From Icerya purchasi (Eukaryota; Arthropoda; Insecta; Hemiptera; Monophlebidae): 64,000 bases of DNA. Shown piece after piece: positions 36,476 through 47,378 of the stretch. Numbering within the stretch: position 1 is the first letter of the stretch; each line of letters begins with the position of its first letter. The DNA lies in assembly GCA_039619475.1 (NCBI GenBank), contig CM077115.1:493665352-493729351 (forward strand). Reading direction: 5' to 3'. Position numbers and translations under genes: made by a program. Under the pieces are notes generated by a model. That model saw only the letters and a program-made list of their open reading frames with translations, made no database searches and was not told the DNA's origin.

Positions 36476-37195
36476 CAGTCGTTGAAAAAAATTATTTTAC
36501 TTTTAATAAAGTTACATATACTTAAAATAATAGTTTAGGTATGGGGAACCCTTTATCAGGTATTTTCAGTGAAATATTTTTACAACATTTAGAAGAAAGA
36601 TATATGGAAAACTTAATTAAAAAATATAACATAAAATTATATATTAGGAGTAATTGAAAAAAAATACTTTATATATATACATATACATATATATATATAT
36701 AACCTAGCAGTAGGTATAAAATACATCCCCCAATTTGCCCGGTTAACACGGGTTATTAAGCCAACTTATTTTACTGAAATACTTACATCCAGCATAAAAA
36801 AAAATATTAAAAAAAAAGTATATACATATATGTATGTGCGTGTGTGTAGTCCACCAATTTAGTGTAAGCTATTGAGTTCACTATTTTCGCGGAAGTAAAC
36901 GAAAAATAATGAGACAGAGCTAAACCTTTAGCGCGACGTGTCAGTCACACATGTGTACATTTCAGTTTATGTTTTTTAATTTATTGGCCACTAGCTGTAA
37001 AACCGGGCATTGCTGAGCTAAGAATATATCTTAGATATATAGCAGTGGAAGTGAGTGGTGTAAATGTGAAAAGTTACAGAATGTGTTTTGGTTACTTTTT
37101 TAAAAGAAGTAAATGATTTTTTTTTTATTTTTAGATTATTTTATTTTATTATTTTTTCTTCTTCTTATAACACATTTTTATAAACTGTATTTCCA
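36476..37195. other. non-coding; possible Helitron-like end at 36990-37050
   Basis: Contains (AT)n at 36670-36702 and a segment 'ctagctgtaaaaccgggcat' (36991-37010) of a type I associate with a dispersed arthropod repeat close to Helitron sequence. No gene seen. Confidence 0.35.
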
Positions 37196-37199
37196 GTCA

Positions 37200-37640
37200 T
37201 TGTTTGGACTATAAATTAATAAATTTTCTTGTGACCGAGTTTAAAACAGGCGGCGTACAAACTGTCCCCGTGAAAAACATGGTTCATTTAAGTTCATAGA
37301 ACAACGTCGAAATGTTTGCCCCTGTACTTTGTTAGTTATCAAACTATAAACCAATTTTACTGGTAATTGCAATCTTTTAAAACTAAAGACCAATTCGATT
37401 AAAATTAAAGGTATTCGCAGTGGTATAAATACCATTTTTTCTCTTTCTTTGTAAGTTATTATATTCGCTTCAGTGATATTATTCTACAAGCATTTTGTAC
37501 AGAGTTTTGTACTATTATATAATTTTGGCAAATTTAAATTCCGTAACAAAATAATTGGCGAGCCAGCCTTTAGTTTGAGTCAGATCAAAGTTTAGCACAT
37601 TTAACGAATTAAGAAATTTCCACGGAAAATTTGAACTTTG
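37200..37640 (-). pseudogene. Helitron helicase (PIF1-like) C-terminal remnant
   Basis: Minus frame 37435-37241 reads FIPLRIPLILIELVFSFKRL, then QLPVKLVYSLITNKVQGQTF and MNLNEPCFSRGQF, matching the last helicase motifs of Helitron Rep/helicases (usual pattern FPVKLAFAMTINKAQGQT...PCFSHGQLYVA). Further up on minus (37640-37450) fragments such as VEFLNSLN and IILLRNLNLPKLYN come from the preceding motif region in shifted frames. No Rep domain or Helitron ends could be defined. Confidence 0.75.
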
Positions 37641-39425
37641 GTCATTCTCAATGGTCGAATTAAAATTTTTTTTTTTTGCCAGGAATCATGTCTCAGATAT
37701 TTGTGTTCACTGACAGTTTTTTTTTTGATTTCCAGAATAATTCGTTCGCGTAACCAGTTGGTGGAGCCAGTGTAATTATTAATAATGTGTCTGGCTATGT
37801 CTTGCGAATGAGTTATTCATGTGTTTCAATGACGTTGCAGTCAATGCGATTAGTCCAAAAGGTTCACGAAGTTAGAATGAAAAAAATTTATCAAAATACA
37901 AAATAAAAAAAATTAAATTAGCTTCTGCTTCTATAACAGGACATTATCAATGGGCTACCAAGGACTATTTACCATCATAATATTGGATGAGCTGCAATGA
38001 ATGGTTGTGGAGAATGCAGGAATTCACATAAGGCTTCTATATATTGTTATGAATTGTATGTCATCCCAACTTTTCTAATCCCTTTTCAGTTCCTGAATGT
38101 TATGAATTGCGAGGTTTCGATTTCGGGAAGCCAATGATATGAATTGAAAAGTGTCCTTCTATACAGGAAACTAATGAAACGAATTTTATTGGGTCCCTCT
38201 GTTCGGGCTGCCAATGTTATAAATTATTTCTATTTCTCGTTAAATCATCTCTCAATATGGATCTGCATCGTCGGTAACCGGAATTCTTTATGAGATCATT
38301 AGGCTTTTTTTTCACTTATTTGACTAAATAAATATTTTAAATTTCTTCCGCACGTCGTGGAGACGGGCTTTCCATTGTCAGGGAAATATCATCCAGTAAA
38401 TGACCGGGTTCTCTAACTTACACAGAAATGATATAAAACAAACTCTTAGCCATAAAGATAAATATGAATATATACACTATTTTGTTCCTTAACAGTAGTA
38501 TTCTTTCTGAATAAAATGAAAAAAGAAAATGACAAATTTGCGAGAACTAGATTATCGTTAAATTTACTAAAAGAACACGGCATACGGCTAAGTAACGGGC
38601 TAAGGGTTACACGGTAAGTTCAATTAGCGACTAGCCAAAAAGCGATGTTTTTGTAATGTTAAACGGCGACAAGATTAATATGTGGCAATCGTTTTCGATC
38701 GAATTCGAATGACAGACTCGCCTTTTCTTAACAATATGTTACAACAGTAATCGCGACCAGAGCAACAATTGTATCACTATATTATCTACTAATTATACCG
38801 TGATGGAACAATTACATGAATTGTCTATGTCGCTTTATGTATTACCCACGCACACGGTGATTGTTACGTGTGTGGTACCTGCACTAACACAGCTAATAGG
38901 TAGTTCTGCTAACTGAACACAACGCGACTTTTCCAGAATTAATATACACACACAGGCAGGGCTACAACTACCATCCCTGAGTATTGGAAATTTATCAAAC
39001 CTTGCCGAACGTTTGATCAAAATCACACATACGATAAAATATATCCTCGCCGTGCATTGAACTTTACGATCATGATAAAATCTGATACCGATATTCGGTA
39101 CGTGTATATTAATTCCTTCTACGAATGAACCGAGAGATAGCGCCAAATATAACTTCTCGCAATAGAAACAATTTTAAATTTCAAAAAAAAATAACCGTGC
39201 CAGTTCGTAACAATTTATAAATAAATAAGCACATTGTATGATAGTTAAAAAGTTATGTTTTTCTTAATCGACATATTTTCCTCATAAGATTATAGAAAAA
39301 CTATGAAACTCGAAAAATTATAAAATTAGTGGAACTAAATTTTAAAAAAAGTAAAAATCAAGCTTTAAAAAATATATTTTTCTAAATACCACAAGCCATT
39401 TTATAATAGCTATACGATTTCTTTT
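37641..39425. other. no recognisable gene
   Basis: The ORF at 38835-39146 (minus, 103 codons) has no motif and unusual composition. A run of related phrases at 38040-38230 ('atgttatgaatt', 'gggaagccaatgatatgaatt', 'cgggctgccaatgttataaatt') suggests a decayed tandem repeat. Confidence 0.4.
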
Positions 39426-39880
39426 GAATCGGCGTATTTTTGTGCTCAGAATTTCGCAAAAATACGGAGTCTGAAAATTTTAAAATTCAAGGGTTCCCAA
39501 ATTTGGAAAAATTACATTTAAAAGTAGTAAAGCCAAAAAATTTAACAACAAATAATCTATAGTCTCTTTCACTGAAATTAAACGATCAAATTTTTTTAAA
39601 TGATGTATGAGAAAACTATGAAAGCCCTAATATTTTAAATTAAAAAGCTTAAATTTTGAAAATATTAAAAGCAGGCTGCAAAATTTATTTTTCATAAATT
39701 CCGCAGCTCCCTCTGGGGTAGTTAAGGATTGATTTTTTTTTTTTTGCTTGGCGTATTTTTGTCCGCAAAATATCGCAGAAATACAAAAGTCTAAAAATTT
39801 TTAAATTTAAAGACCCAAATTTGGAAAAATACATTTAAAGTAATAAAACCAGAACAAACAAATATAATCACAGCCCCTTA
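39426..39880. repeat. two diverged units of a ~300-bp repeat
   Basis: The sequence around 39430-39540 ('ggcgtatttttgtgctcagaatttcgc...cccaaatttggaaaaattacattt') recurs at 39745-39845 ('ggcgtatttttgtccgcaaaatatcgc...cccaaatttggaaaaatacattt'). Confidence 0.6.
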
Positions 39881-40159
39881 TAGAGCCTCAGCAGTTATGC
39901 ACCACCCACAAATCAATACCTAATGTACAAAACAAAATAAAGTAAAAACATGATATTTAATAAAAAAAAACCATTATTTTTGCATCTACAAATACATTAT
40001 TTTGGAAAAATCATAATAGTAACTTGACCGTTAATTTTTTTTAAACTTACATATTTTTGTTGTTAGAATACAGGAAATATACAAAATCATCAAATTGTAA
40101 AATTTGTGAATACAAAGTTTATAAAATGTTCAAAAAAAAATAAAATAATACCGACTTCA

Positions 40160-40400
40160 AGATTTATAAAAATTAAATAAAAATTCACTAAAAAGTAAAA
40201 AATAATAATTTAATAAAAATGCTTTAAAAAGTAAAAAAATAATTATTCGATAAAAAATATATTTCAGAGTGATATAGTTTAAAGTGACATATTATCGTAA
40301 TTCGTATGTAACATTAACTGTTAATTCGATAAAAAATATACCTCAGAGTAATACACCTTATAAGGTGATATTATGGTAATTCTTATACAACATTAACCTT
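40160..40400. repeat. tandem ~78-bp repeat and AAAAAGTAAAAAATAAT-type units
   Basis: Two consecutive ~78-bp units begin with 'cgataaaaaatata' at 40248 and 40327 and continue in register ('ttaactgttaatt', 'ttaaccttttgt'). Just upstream are two copies of the 'aaaaagtaaaaaataat' unit also seen at 3968-4232. Confidence 0.55.
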
Positions 40401-40599
40401 TTGTAGTCGTCATCGAATTCATATTAAATTAATAATTAAAAACTGCATTATATATTCATTAAATTGTTCCTAGAAATTTTTTATTTTTTTTATTTTACGA
40501 GTAATATGAATTTGATGCCGACTCTAAAAAGTTAATGTTGTATAAGAATTATTCTCATATTTTATGCTTAAAAAAAAAAAAAAAAAATCGATTTATTTA

Positions 40600-40870
40600 T
40601 TTTGAAGTCAATTGCCTCTGTTATATTCATAAAAAATATGATGAAAAAAAAATTATGAGGCCACATTTTTTCACGTTTCTTGTGACAAATACTCAGTTTA
40701 TATTCACCGATTTTCATCAGGATTCATATGGTCTGAGTGGTACACTTTCTAATAAATTAAGAATCAGTAAAATCAGTCCATATAAATATAAGTTATGCCT
40801 GAATAAACATAAAAAAAAAAGCACGAGAAACGTATGACCTCCTTCTTTTTGGAAGTCGGTAACAAAGCTA
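40600..40870. repeat. interspersed repeat, copy A (ends GGAAGTCGGTAA)
   Basis: Shares with 41440-41600 the phrases 'actcagttta..ttcaccgattttcatca', 'atcag.aaaatc.gtccata', and 'aacaaacataaaaaaaa'. Ends in TTTTTGGAAGTCGGTAA, the inverse of the end at 3327. Confidence 0.55.
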
Positions 40871-40959
40871 CATTTCCATGGTAATTTGCCAATTTGACAT
40901 TATTTTAAGTCGATCGCCTCTATTATACTAATAAAAAATAATAAAAAAATCTGACAAGT

Positions 40960-41372
40960 CATATATTTTAAAACCTTAATTTACGTTACAAAAGTTATAG
41001 TTTTATATATTACACGGACACAGAAGAGTACCTTTCAATTCACTAAAACATATAACATTTATTTATATTAAATTATTAAAATACAAGTATTACAAACATT
41101 ATTAATTCACAAAATATATATAAAAATTCGTCCTACCGGTTTCGTCTACTTGACATATTCATAAGTAGACGAAACCGGTAGGACGAATTTTTATATATAT
41201 ATTTTGTGAATAATAATGTTTGTAATACTTGTATTTTAAGTAATAATTTAATATAAATAAATGTTATATGTTTTCAAAAATTAAAAGGTACTCTGTGTCC
41301 GTGTAATATTTAAAACTATATAACTTTTGTAACGTAAATTAAGGTTTTAAAATATATAACTTATCATATTAT
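40960..41372. repeat. long hairpin (foldback) element, copy 1
   Basis: Near-perfect inverted repeat centred at about 41157, arms about 200 bp. The tip is CGTCCTACCGGTTTCGTCTA facing TAGACGAAACCGGTAGGACG. The outer arms end in 'acacggacacag' and 'ctgtgtccgtgt' and then in 'ttttaaaaccttaattta' and its complement. The right side runs on into 'attgagacaaacgattacag', as in copy 2 at 50897-51383. Confidence 0.9.
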
Positions 41373-41439
41373 TGAGACAAACGATTACAGGAAGAAATAA
41401 CACATAATGAATAAAAAAATCATTCAAAAGACCACGTTT

Positions 41440-41605
41440 TTTGACGAATACTCAGTTTATGTTCACCGATTTTCATCATTACTCACAGGGTACCTAAGTC
41501 GAATGGTACACATTCTAATGGACAAAGAATCAGAAAAATCGGTCCATATGAATATGAGTTTGCGCGAACAAACATAAAAAAAAACAAAAAAAAAACGTGA
41601 CAAAC
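41440..41605. repeat. interspersed repeat, copy B
   Basis: Second copy of the repeat at 40600-40870 with the same order of phrases and a terminal A-rich tract. Confidence 0.55.
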
Positions 41606-41882
41606 ACATCAAGAAAATTATAGCTTTTGAAAACGTTTCGTTTCATGAAGCTTCTGGTAATAAAAAGCAAATCGTTTACTACTCCGGCTTTTTCATACGC
41701 TAGTCACGCCTCCGTTCCCTTCTCCAAATTGATAATTTCTCCCGATTCTGTTTCTACTGTTCACACTCCTCCTAAGTCCCCCACGTTCCACAAACCTAAT
41801 AAAAACTATCATTCTTTTAAACCTAAGCCTCAATCTTCCTTCTAACCGGCTTCCCTCTTTCTCCAGTGGCTGGGCTCTAAAC

Positions 41883-43300
41883 CAGCGTTTCTTAACCCCG
41901 GGTCGCGACCCAAATTCGGGTCACGGGCGATATTAGGATGGTCGCGGGAATTCTCTAAATGTCGTTATGAGCGCCATGGCGAAACGGATGTTAACTTATA
42001 AACAAAATTTTTTAGCATTCGGATTTATTGAAATAAAAGATCGCTCTGGTGTCCCGCGTCAAACCAGCTGCGATAGCCATGGTGAGAACTGTCTGTGGAG
42101 ATGAAATAGTGGAGAAGATGGAAATGGTGCCAGTTTCGAACGATACCGTAAAAAAAAAGAATAGACTTAATGTCATTAGATATTTTAGAACAGTTAATAG
42201 CAGATCTCAAAACAGCAATAAAATTTTCAATTCAAATCGACGAATCAGTAGATATTGAGGACTTTCTACAGAGCTGTTAGTGTATGTAAGATACATAATA
42301 ACAAAATTTTTATGAAGCATTACTTTTTGGTGAAAAGTTCTCTGTAATTTTAACTGGGGCTGACATCTTTTTTTTTTTTTTTTTTTTTTTTTTTAGTTGA
42401 CAATTTTTTTTTTTTGAGAATCACCAATTGCAGTAGCAAAATTGTGTCGCAGTCTGTACGGATGGAGCACCAACAATGATTGGGAGTCGTGTAGGGTTTT
42501 GTGCCAAAGTCAAGGAAAGAACTCCAAAGGTTGTTACAATACACTGATTTTTACATCGAGAAAACTTGGCTACACGGGATATGCAGCCAGATCTACACCG
42601 GGTATTAAAGGACGTAACCCAAATTATAAACTTCATAAAGGGGCGCGCTTTGAACTTCCGGATTTTTCGATTGATGTGCGAAGAAATGGATTCGGATCAC
42701 CAGCATTTATTGTACTATTCAGATATCCGTTGGTTATCGCGCTGAAGGATTTTAGCCAGAGTGTTTTCTCTTAAAACATAAATAGAAATATTTTTGACTG
42801 ATAAAAAAACACGCGAATGTGCTGATCGCTTCGTTGACAACAAGTGGATGGCCAAATTGGCATATTAAAGCGATATTTTCTACTACTAAAATTAGTTGAA
42901 CACAAGAAATGCAAGGTCAAAACCGCACCGTAGTAGACATATATGAAAAAATTACTGTTTTCAAAAATAAAACAAAACTTTGTCAACGAAAAAATTGCTA
43001 ATCGTCAATTGCAAAGTTTGCCACATTAAACTTGTTTTTAGAAGATCAAAAGAAGGTAAAAGCTAAAGAACGACCAATACTGGATCAAACCTCCGGTCGG
43101 GCAAATACGATTCTTCCTGGAGAGCGTCATCGTGGGCACGGGCCCAAGTGACTTTGGCCGAGTATTAACGAAACTCGGTACGAATATTAAGAATCTAATA
43201 ATTAAAGAAAATGAGCAAAAAGTTAGCCGTCCAATAACAGGGAACGACTTCTTTACGCTCTGTGACTAGAGAAAGAAAAAGAATTTTTAAAAACTCGCAT
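41883..43300 (+). mobile_element. decayed hAT element with ZBED/SCAND3-like transposase remnant
   Basis: A terminus CAGCGTTTCTTAACCCCGGG followed by GTCGCGACCC starts at 41883, typical of hAT ends. Coding remnants on plus in mixed frames: RTVCGDEIVEKMEMVPVSND at about 42090-42145, IQIDESVDIED at about 42230-42265, and further decayed pieces to about 43200. The inner part is broken by a T run (42368-42394) and many stops. No distal terminus was found, so the 3' limit is approximate. Confidence 0.65.
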
Positions 43301-44209
43301 ATTGAACTGAGCATACGTACAGGTCGTGTCTAGGTTTTTGTCTATAAACGATAAGAAATATAACGAATAAATCAAAATTTTTAACAACTAAAAGTTCTAA
43401 ACAACCCATGCAACCCACACACCCACGGAAGCTGTGTTCTTCGCGCAGGCAACCCATGCAAAGGTTAGGTTCAATATGCGGTGGAGTTTATACCGATGAC
43501 CGACATGCAGTGCGGCTGGAACTAGAACAAATTTTACGTACTTGGCCGTGACAGTCGTTGAATGAAGGGTAGCGAAAATAACCGAAGAACTAACGGCAAG
43601 TAATTAATACAAAAGGCTATCTGCCTAGCATTCGATCGAATACACGACGAGTAATCTCACACACTATCCGCTGCACTGTCTCTATACATCTTCTCGCAGC
43701 TCACGTTGTCAGCAGTAACGATCGGTGCGCATACACCATGGATAGGTGCGCCACCCTGTGTCGCTGCTGCCACAAAGGCATCTACACAGCTCACGTTCAC
43801 CGTTTTATAAACCAACACAGAGCAAATAATAATAAAAATTCGTATGTAAATTTTGAAATTTAAAATTTCACGACTATTATTTAGGTTTTCTTTAGTTAAT
43901 GCAACATTTTTAAAAAATGATTTAATTCAAAAAGTGAGAAGATGTAAAACATGATTTAGAAAAGGTCAATAAGTATTCCAGAATATTAGGGGTTTTGCGG
44001 AATTAATTTAAAAAAATATTTCAGTTTTGATGTTTTTTCCCCTTTAAACACGAAAACTTTACTTGCGATTTAGATGTCTAAATTTTGTAAAAAAAAAAAA
44101 TACGGTAAATAGAATTTTAGATTTTATTACATTACATATTTTTATTCGTCAAATGTAAGTTAATAATAAATTGTTTAATTAAATTTTTTATGTTGGTATA
44201 TAGAAAGTT
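43301..44209. other. no gene seen; includes the 5' flank of the 517-codon gene
   Basis: A less AT-rich patch at 43390-43800 lacks motifs. The last 300 bases are AT-rich. A GTAAG lies at 44155, about 55 nt upstream of the ATG; such short motifs occur by chance and are only mentioned because large insect DNA viruses use similar late-promoter words. Confidence 0.35.
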
Positions 44210-45763
44210 ATGGAGGGACAGATATTTATGCATGGACCTCATAAAGATAAATCGTTCGCGTATGTTTATGATAATGATCAAAAGTATTGCAAAGATGTTT
44301 TACTCGGTCAGCGAACCACCGATGAAGGGAATTTGGACGATTTTAAAGTTTATTTGCAGGACAGGTATAATTCGATGAAAGAGGATTTAACTGTTTCGTT
44401 TACGTCAGTTTTAACCGTTTCCGAAAGCCCCATCGGTGACAGTGATAAAGATAAAATTAGATGTATATCCGGCAAACGATTTGTACATGGCTTTCAAACG
44501 GTGCATAGGGAATGTTTAAATAAACTCGTTCGGACAAAAATAATGATCAATGAAGTACACGAATCGAGTACTGAAAAAAAAACGAACTGTGTTTTAGGAA
44601 TATTCTATAAACTATTCCTAAACAAATTATTTTTTCACGCTAAAAACATCGACTGTTACAGCAAAACGTGTTGCGGACTGTTAACCATCTTTCCAATAGA
44701 ACTGAAATTCGATAGTAAATGGAAAGGTAAAGAATCAACAATGAAAACGCGTTTAAGCATATTGGAATGTCTATTTGATAATGAGCCGTTTGCCGAAACT
44801 GTACAGGACATTATACTTTATATGTCGCGGTACAGTTTCCACTGGAATCGACATAAAATTAAATACGACATTGAACATATGTTAACCTCGATTAATAATT
44901 CGCATCTGGCCGACGGCGATCAGGAACCTAATTTGTTACTAGACGTTACCTTTTTTAACAATAATCCGCATGAATACATGACTTTACTGAAACGTTATCT
45001 TCTATTCTACGAAATGTGCAAATGCTCTTATTTACATAGTTTGAAGTCTCGTAATCGGCCGTATACGTTTACTGTAGTCCAACCGGATCAGCTTGCCGAC
45101 TGCGAATCGATAGTATTTGATTATCGTCAGTACGTCACGTATGGAGGACACGTTACGGATATAGCTGTACTAATACTCAGATTGTCAACGTTTATATGTA
45201 GGAAAAATTTTCCGGACAAACTTGAGGACGACTGCACGACGCCGAAAGATATTGACTATACGGCTTTGCAGCATATGACGGAATATGTTAAAAAATTGGT
45301 TGCGGAGAATTCCGGGGACCGGATTATCGTGTCTCCATCAACCAGTTTAACGGAGTATGTAAAACATCGAGAAACGAATAATCAGGAAAATGGAAAAGAA
45401 ACAGAGGTCAAAGATATTCGTGGTAGGCTAATTGAATTAGCGGCCACTGATGATGAGTCGCGCAATTTCGAAATCGATAAATGTTTTTTAAAATTCACAC
45501 TCATCTACTATTCGAATGGAAAGCTAGTTGATATGAGTTATTCCGATCGTGTAAAAAACAAAATGTGTAATTTTTATCGACTGATTCTAACCGCATCATT
45601 GTTGAATGTCCGCTGCAAACAGTTGGTGGTTTACAATCCACGTCTAGGTCAGGAAACCTACATTAATATGATCAAGAACAAAGAAGATATTAAAAATTTC
45701 ATCCGGCAATACCGTCATCCGGATGCTTGGAAAGATGTGCCATTATTAGGACATTTAATCTAA
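44210..45763 (+). CDS. intact intronless 517-codon gene of unknown family (possibly endogenous viral)
   Basis: One uninterrupted frame from ATG 44210 to TAA 45761-45763. I do not recognise the product. Visible features: a charged N-terminal third, a Cys-rich stretch near residues 144-152 (DCYSKTCCG), a region of aromatic/helix-rich sequence (IILYMSRYSFHWNRHKIKYD, about 201-220), a segment YVTYGGHVTDIAVLILRL at about 310-327, and a basic C-terminal quarter ending PLLGHLI. No signal peptide and no clear membrane span. A broken inverted copy lies at 17394-18850. Lack of introns, length and lack of any transposon motif are compatible with a gene captured from a large insect DNA virus (the size is near that of a nudivirus P47-like transcription subunit), but this is a guess without a match. 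Keeping 517 codons open in an otherwise decayed region suggests recent arrival, recent repair by gene conversion, or selection. Confidence 0.75.
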   Translation: MEGQIFMHGPHKDKSFAYVYDNDQKYCKDVLLGQRTTDEGNLDDFKVYLQDRYNSMKEDLTVSFTSVLTVSESPIGDSDKDKIRCISGKRFVHGFQTVHRECLNKLVRTKIMINEVHESSTEKKTNCVLGIFYKLFLNKLFFHAKNIDCYSKTCCGLLTIFPIELKFDSKWKGKESTMKTRLSILECLFDNEPFAETVQDIILYMSRYSFHWNRHKIKYDIEHMLTSINNSHLADGDQEPNLLLDVTFFNNNPHEYMTLLKRYLLFYEMCKCSYLHSLKSRNRPYTFTVVQPDQLADCESIVFDYRQYVTYGGHVTDIAVLILRLSTFICRKNFPDKLEDDCTTPKDIDYTALQHMTEYVKKLVAENSGDRIIVSPSTSLTEYVKHRETNNQENGKETEVKDIRGRLIELAATDDESRNFEIDKCFLKFTLIYYSNGKLVDMSYSDRVKNKMCNFYRLILTASLLNVRCKQLVVYNPRLGQETYINMIKNKEDIKNFIRQYRHPDAWKDVPLLGHLI

Positions 45764-46030
45764 TTTATTAAATACATATTGCATTTGTTTTATTATCGTG
45801 TTTTTTTTCTTGTCATTATATGAACCTTGGTGGTATATGTACTGTTCATTTTGCATATTATTACTATGCACACTTTTTATAATATCTTAATCTTTTATTC
45901 TCCAGCTGAAATATAAATATAATCTTTTTATAAAGTTGTATTCGGTCGTTGTTTTCATTACTTTGTGTAGAACAAACTTTATTTGTCTTTTCGGCGAGGA
46001 AAATAAATAATTTCAGGCTAAACCCGCAGT
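45764..46030 (+). other. 3' flank of the 517-codon gene shared with the broken copy
   Basis: Similar to 17090-17393 read on minus. AATAAA-type words occur at about 46000-46008. Confidence 0.55.
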
Positions 46031-46112
46031 GTCTTTTCAAAATACAGAAATATTCGCCTCGTGAAATGACAAAAAAAAAATATATTCATGTGCGGAGAAA
46101 TAATTGTTTTTG

Positions 46113-46148
<36 letters not shown>

Positions 46149-47063
46149 CTCACAATTATTTAGCGGTAGTATAAAAGTTTTCCGGTTAGAAAATGCCGCA
46201 TAACAAGCAGTTTAAAAGAAATAAATTGTATCTGTTCATATTTAAATAGACATTTTTTCAACGTTTAATAATTTAATGTAATTTATAAAACACGAAATAT
46301 TAAAATTATAATGGTATTTTTGGTTTAATTTTATCAAAAATATTTCATTTAGCTCATTATATTTTGTATGCGTAATAGTCTTTTTAATACAATTAAATTA
46401 TAATTTATACGTTAATTTTGATGCTGCTTGCGATTTATAGCGTACTTAAACAAGTTTGATTTGCGCGGTAGCCATTACGTTTTTATTTCTACGTTCACTA
46501 TTATTGAGAGATATTACTACAGTTGCTCACAACTGCTAAAAATATATAGATTTTGCCATATAAATTTTAGCTCTACTCATAGTTTTTTGACATTACTATT
46601 TTATTAATCGCCATCATTAAAAGCTGAGATCTCCCCCTTTTTTTTTTATATATATATATATTTCAGGGCTGGAAATTTCCCAAACTTCGATTTTAAGTAT
46701 TCAATTCTGCCCTAAATATACTGTTTAAGCATAGAAAATTAATCTCCAAACCCCTTACTTGTTTCATTATGCAATTTTGAACATTTAAGTATAGGCTATT
46801 CAACCCCTGGAAATTGTATTTCCTCCCATTCCCGCGTACATGAAAACCGCTTGAACGCCAAAGCAGCTAGTGTCTGCTGGACTACTCGCAAACGTCCAAA
46901 GTCAAAACACCGTAGCGACATACACACTTGTACATTAAACGTTTCTGCTGTACACGTGCAAAATTTGAATAGAATTATTCAAAATTATTCAAAGTATATA
47001 ATTTCACCACCGAAATTAATGTTCAAAATTTGTGTATGACTAATTAAATATGATCTATGAGGG
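46031..47063. other. AT-rich stretch without recognisable gene
   Basis: Long T run at 46118-46144, (TA)n at 46648-46662. Around 46720-46850 there are phrases like those in the degenerate repeats at 50.8-52.1 kb ('agtatagg', 'cccattcccgcgtac'). Confidence 0.4.
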
Positions 47064-47378
47064 CATGGGCGTACCCAGAAATTTTTCCGGGGGGTGGAGG
47101 AGCGATTTTTTTATAAGTTCCACTATACAATAATACAAACACACACGTAAATTTTGTGTGCTCTAATTTGATGTATTTTATAAAGGTTGTGTACTTCTTA
47201 GGATATAAACATTAATATTAATTTATTTACTATTCTATATTATATAAAAGTATACATACTAAATTTTCGAACTTATCGACGATAAAAGCAAATTTATAAT
47301 ATGTACCTGAATATTAATTAATACTATAGCGTGTAATTTAAAGGTATGTGAAAAATATGGAATAAAAATAATGAATGT

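Noticed and set aside
38835..39146. 103-codon minus ORF as a gene
   Set aside because: No motif, no splice context and no similarity to anything I recognise; length is possible by chance.
41101..41190. Hammerhead ribozyme in the hairpin tip (GACGAAAC next to a stem)
   Set aside because: The CTGATGA part of the catalytic core is missing; the flanking sequence is simply the complement of the GACGAAACC arm.
42350..42774. Overlapping ORFs on both strands near the hAT element
   Set aside because: They are shadows of a frameshifted hAT transposase and a long T run.
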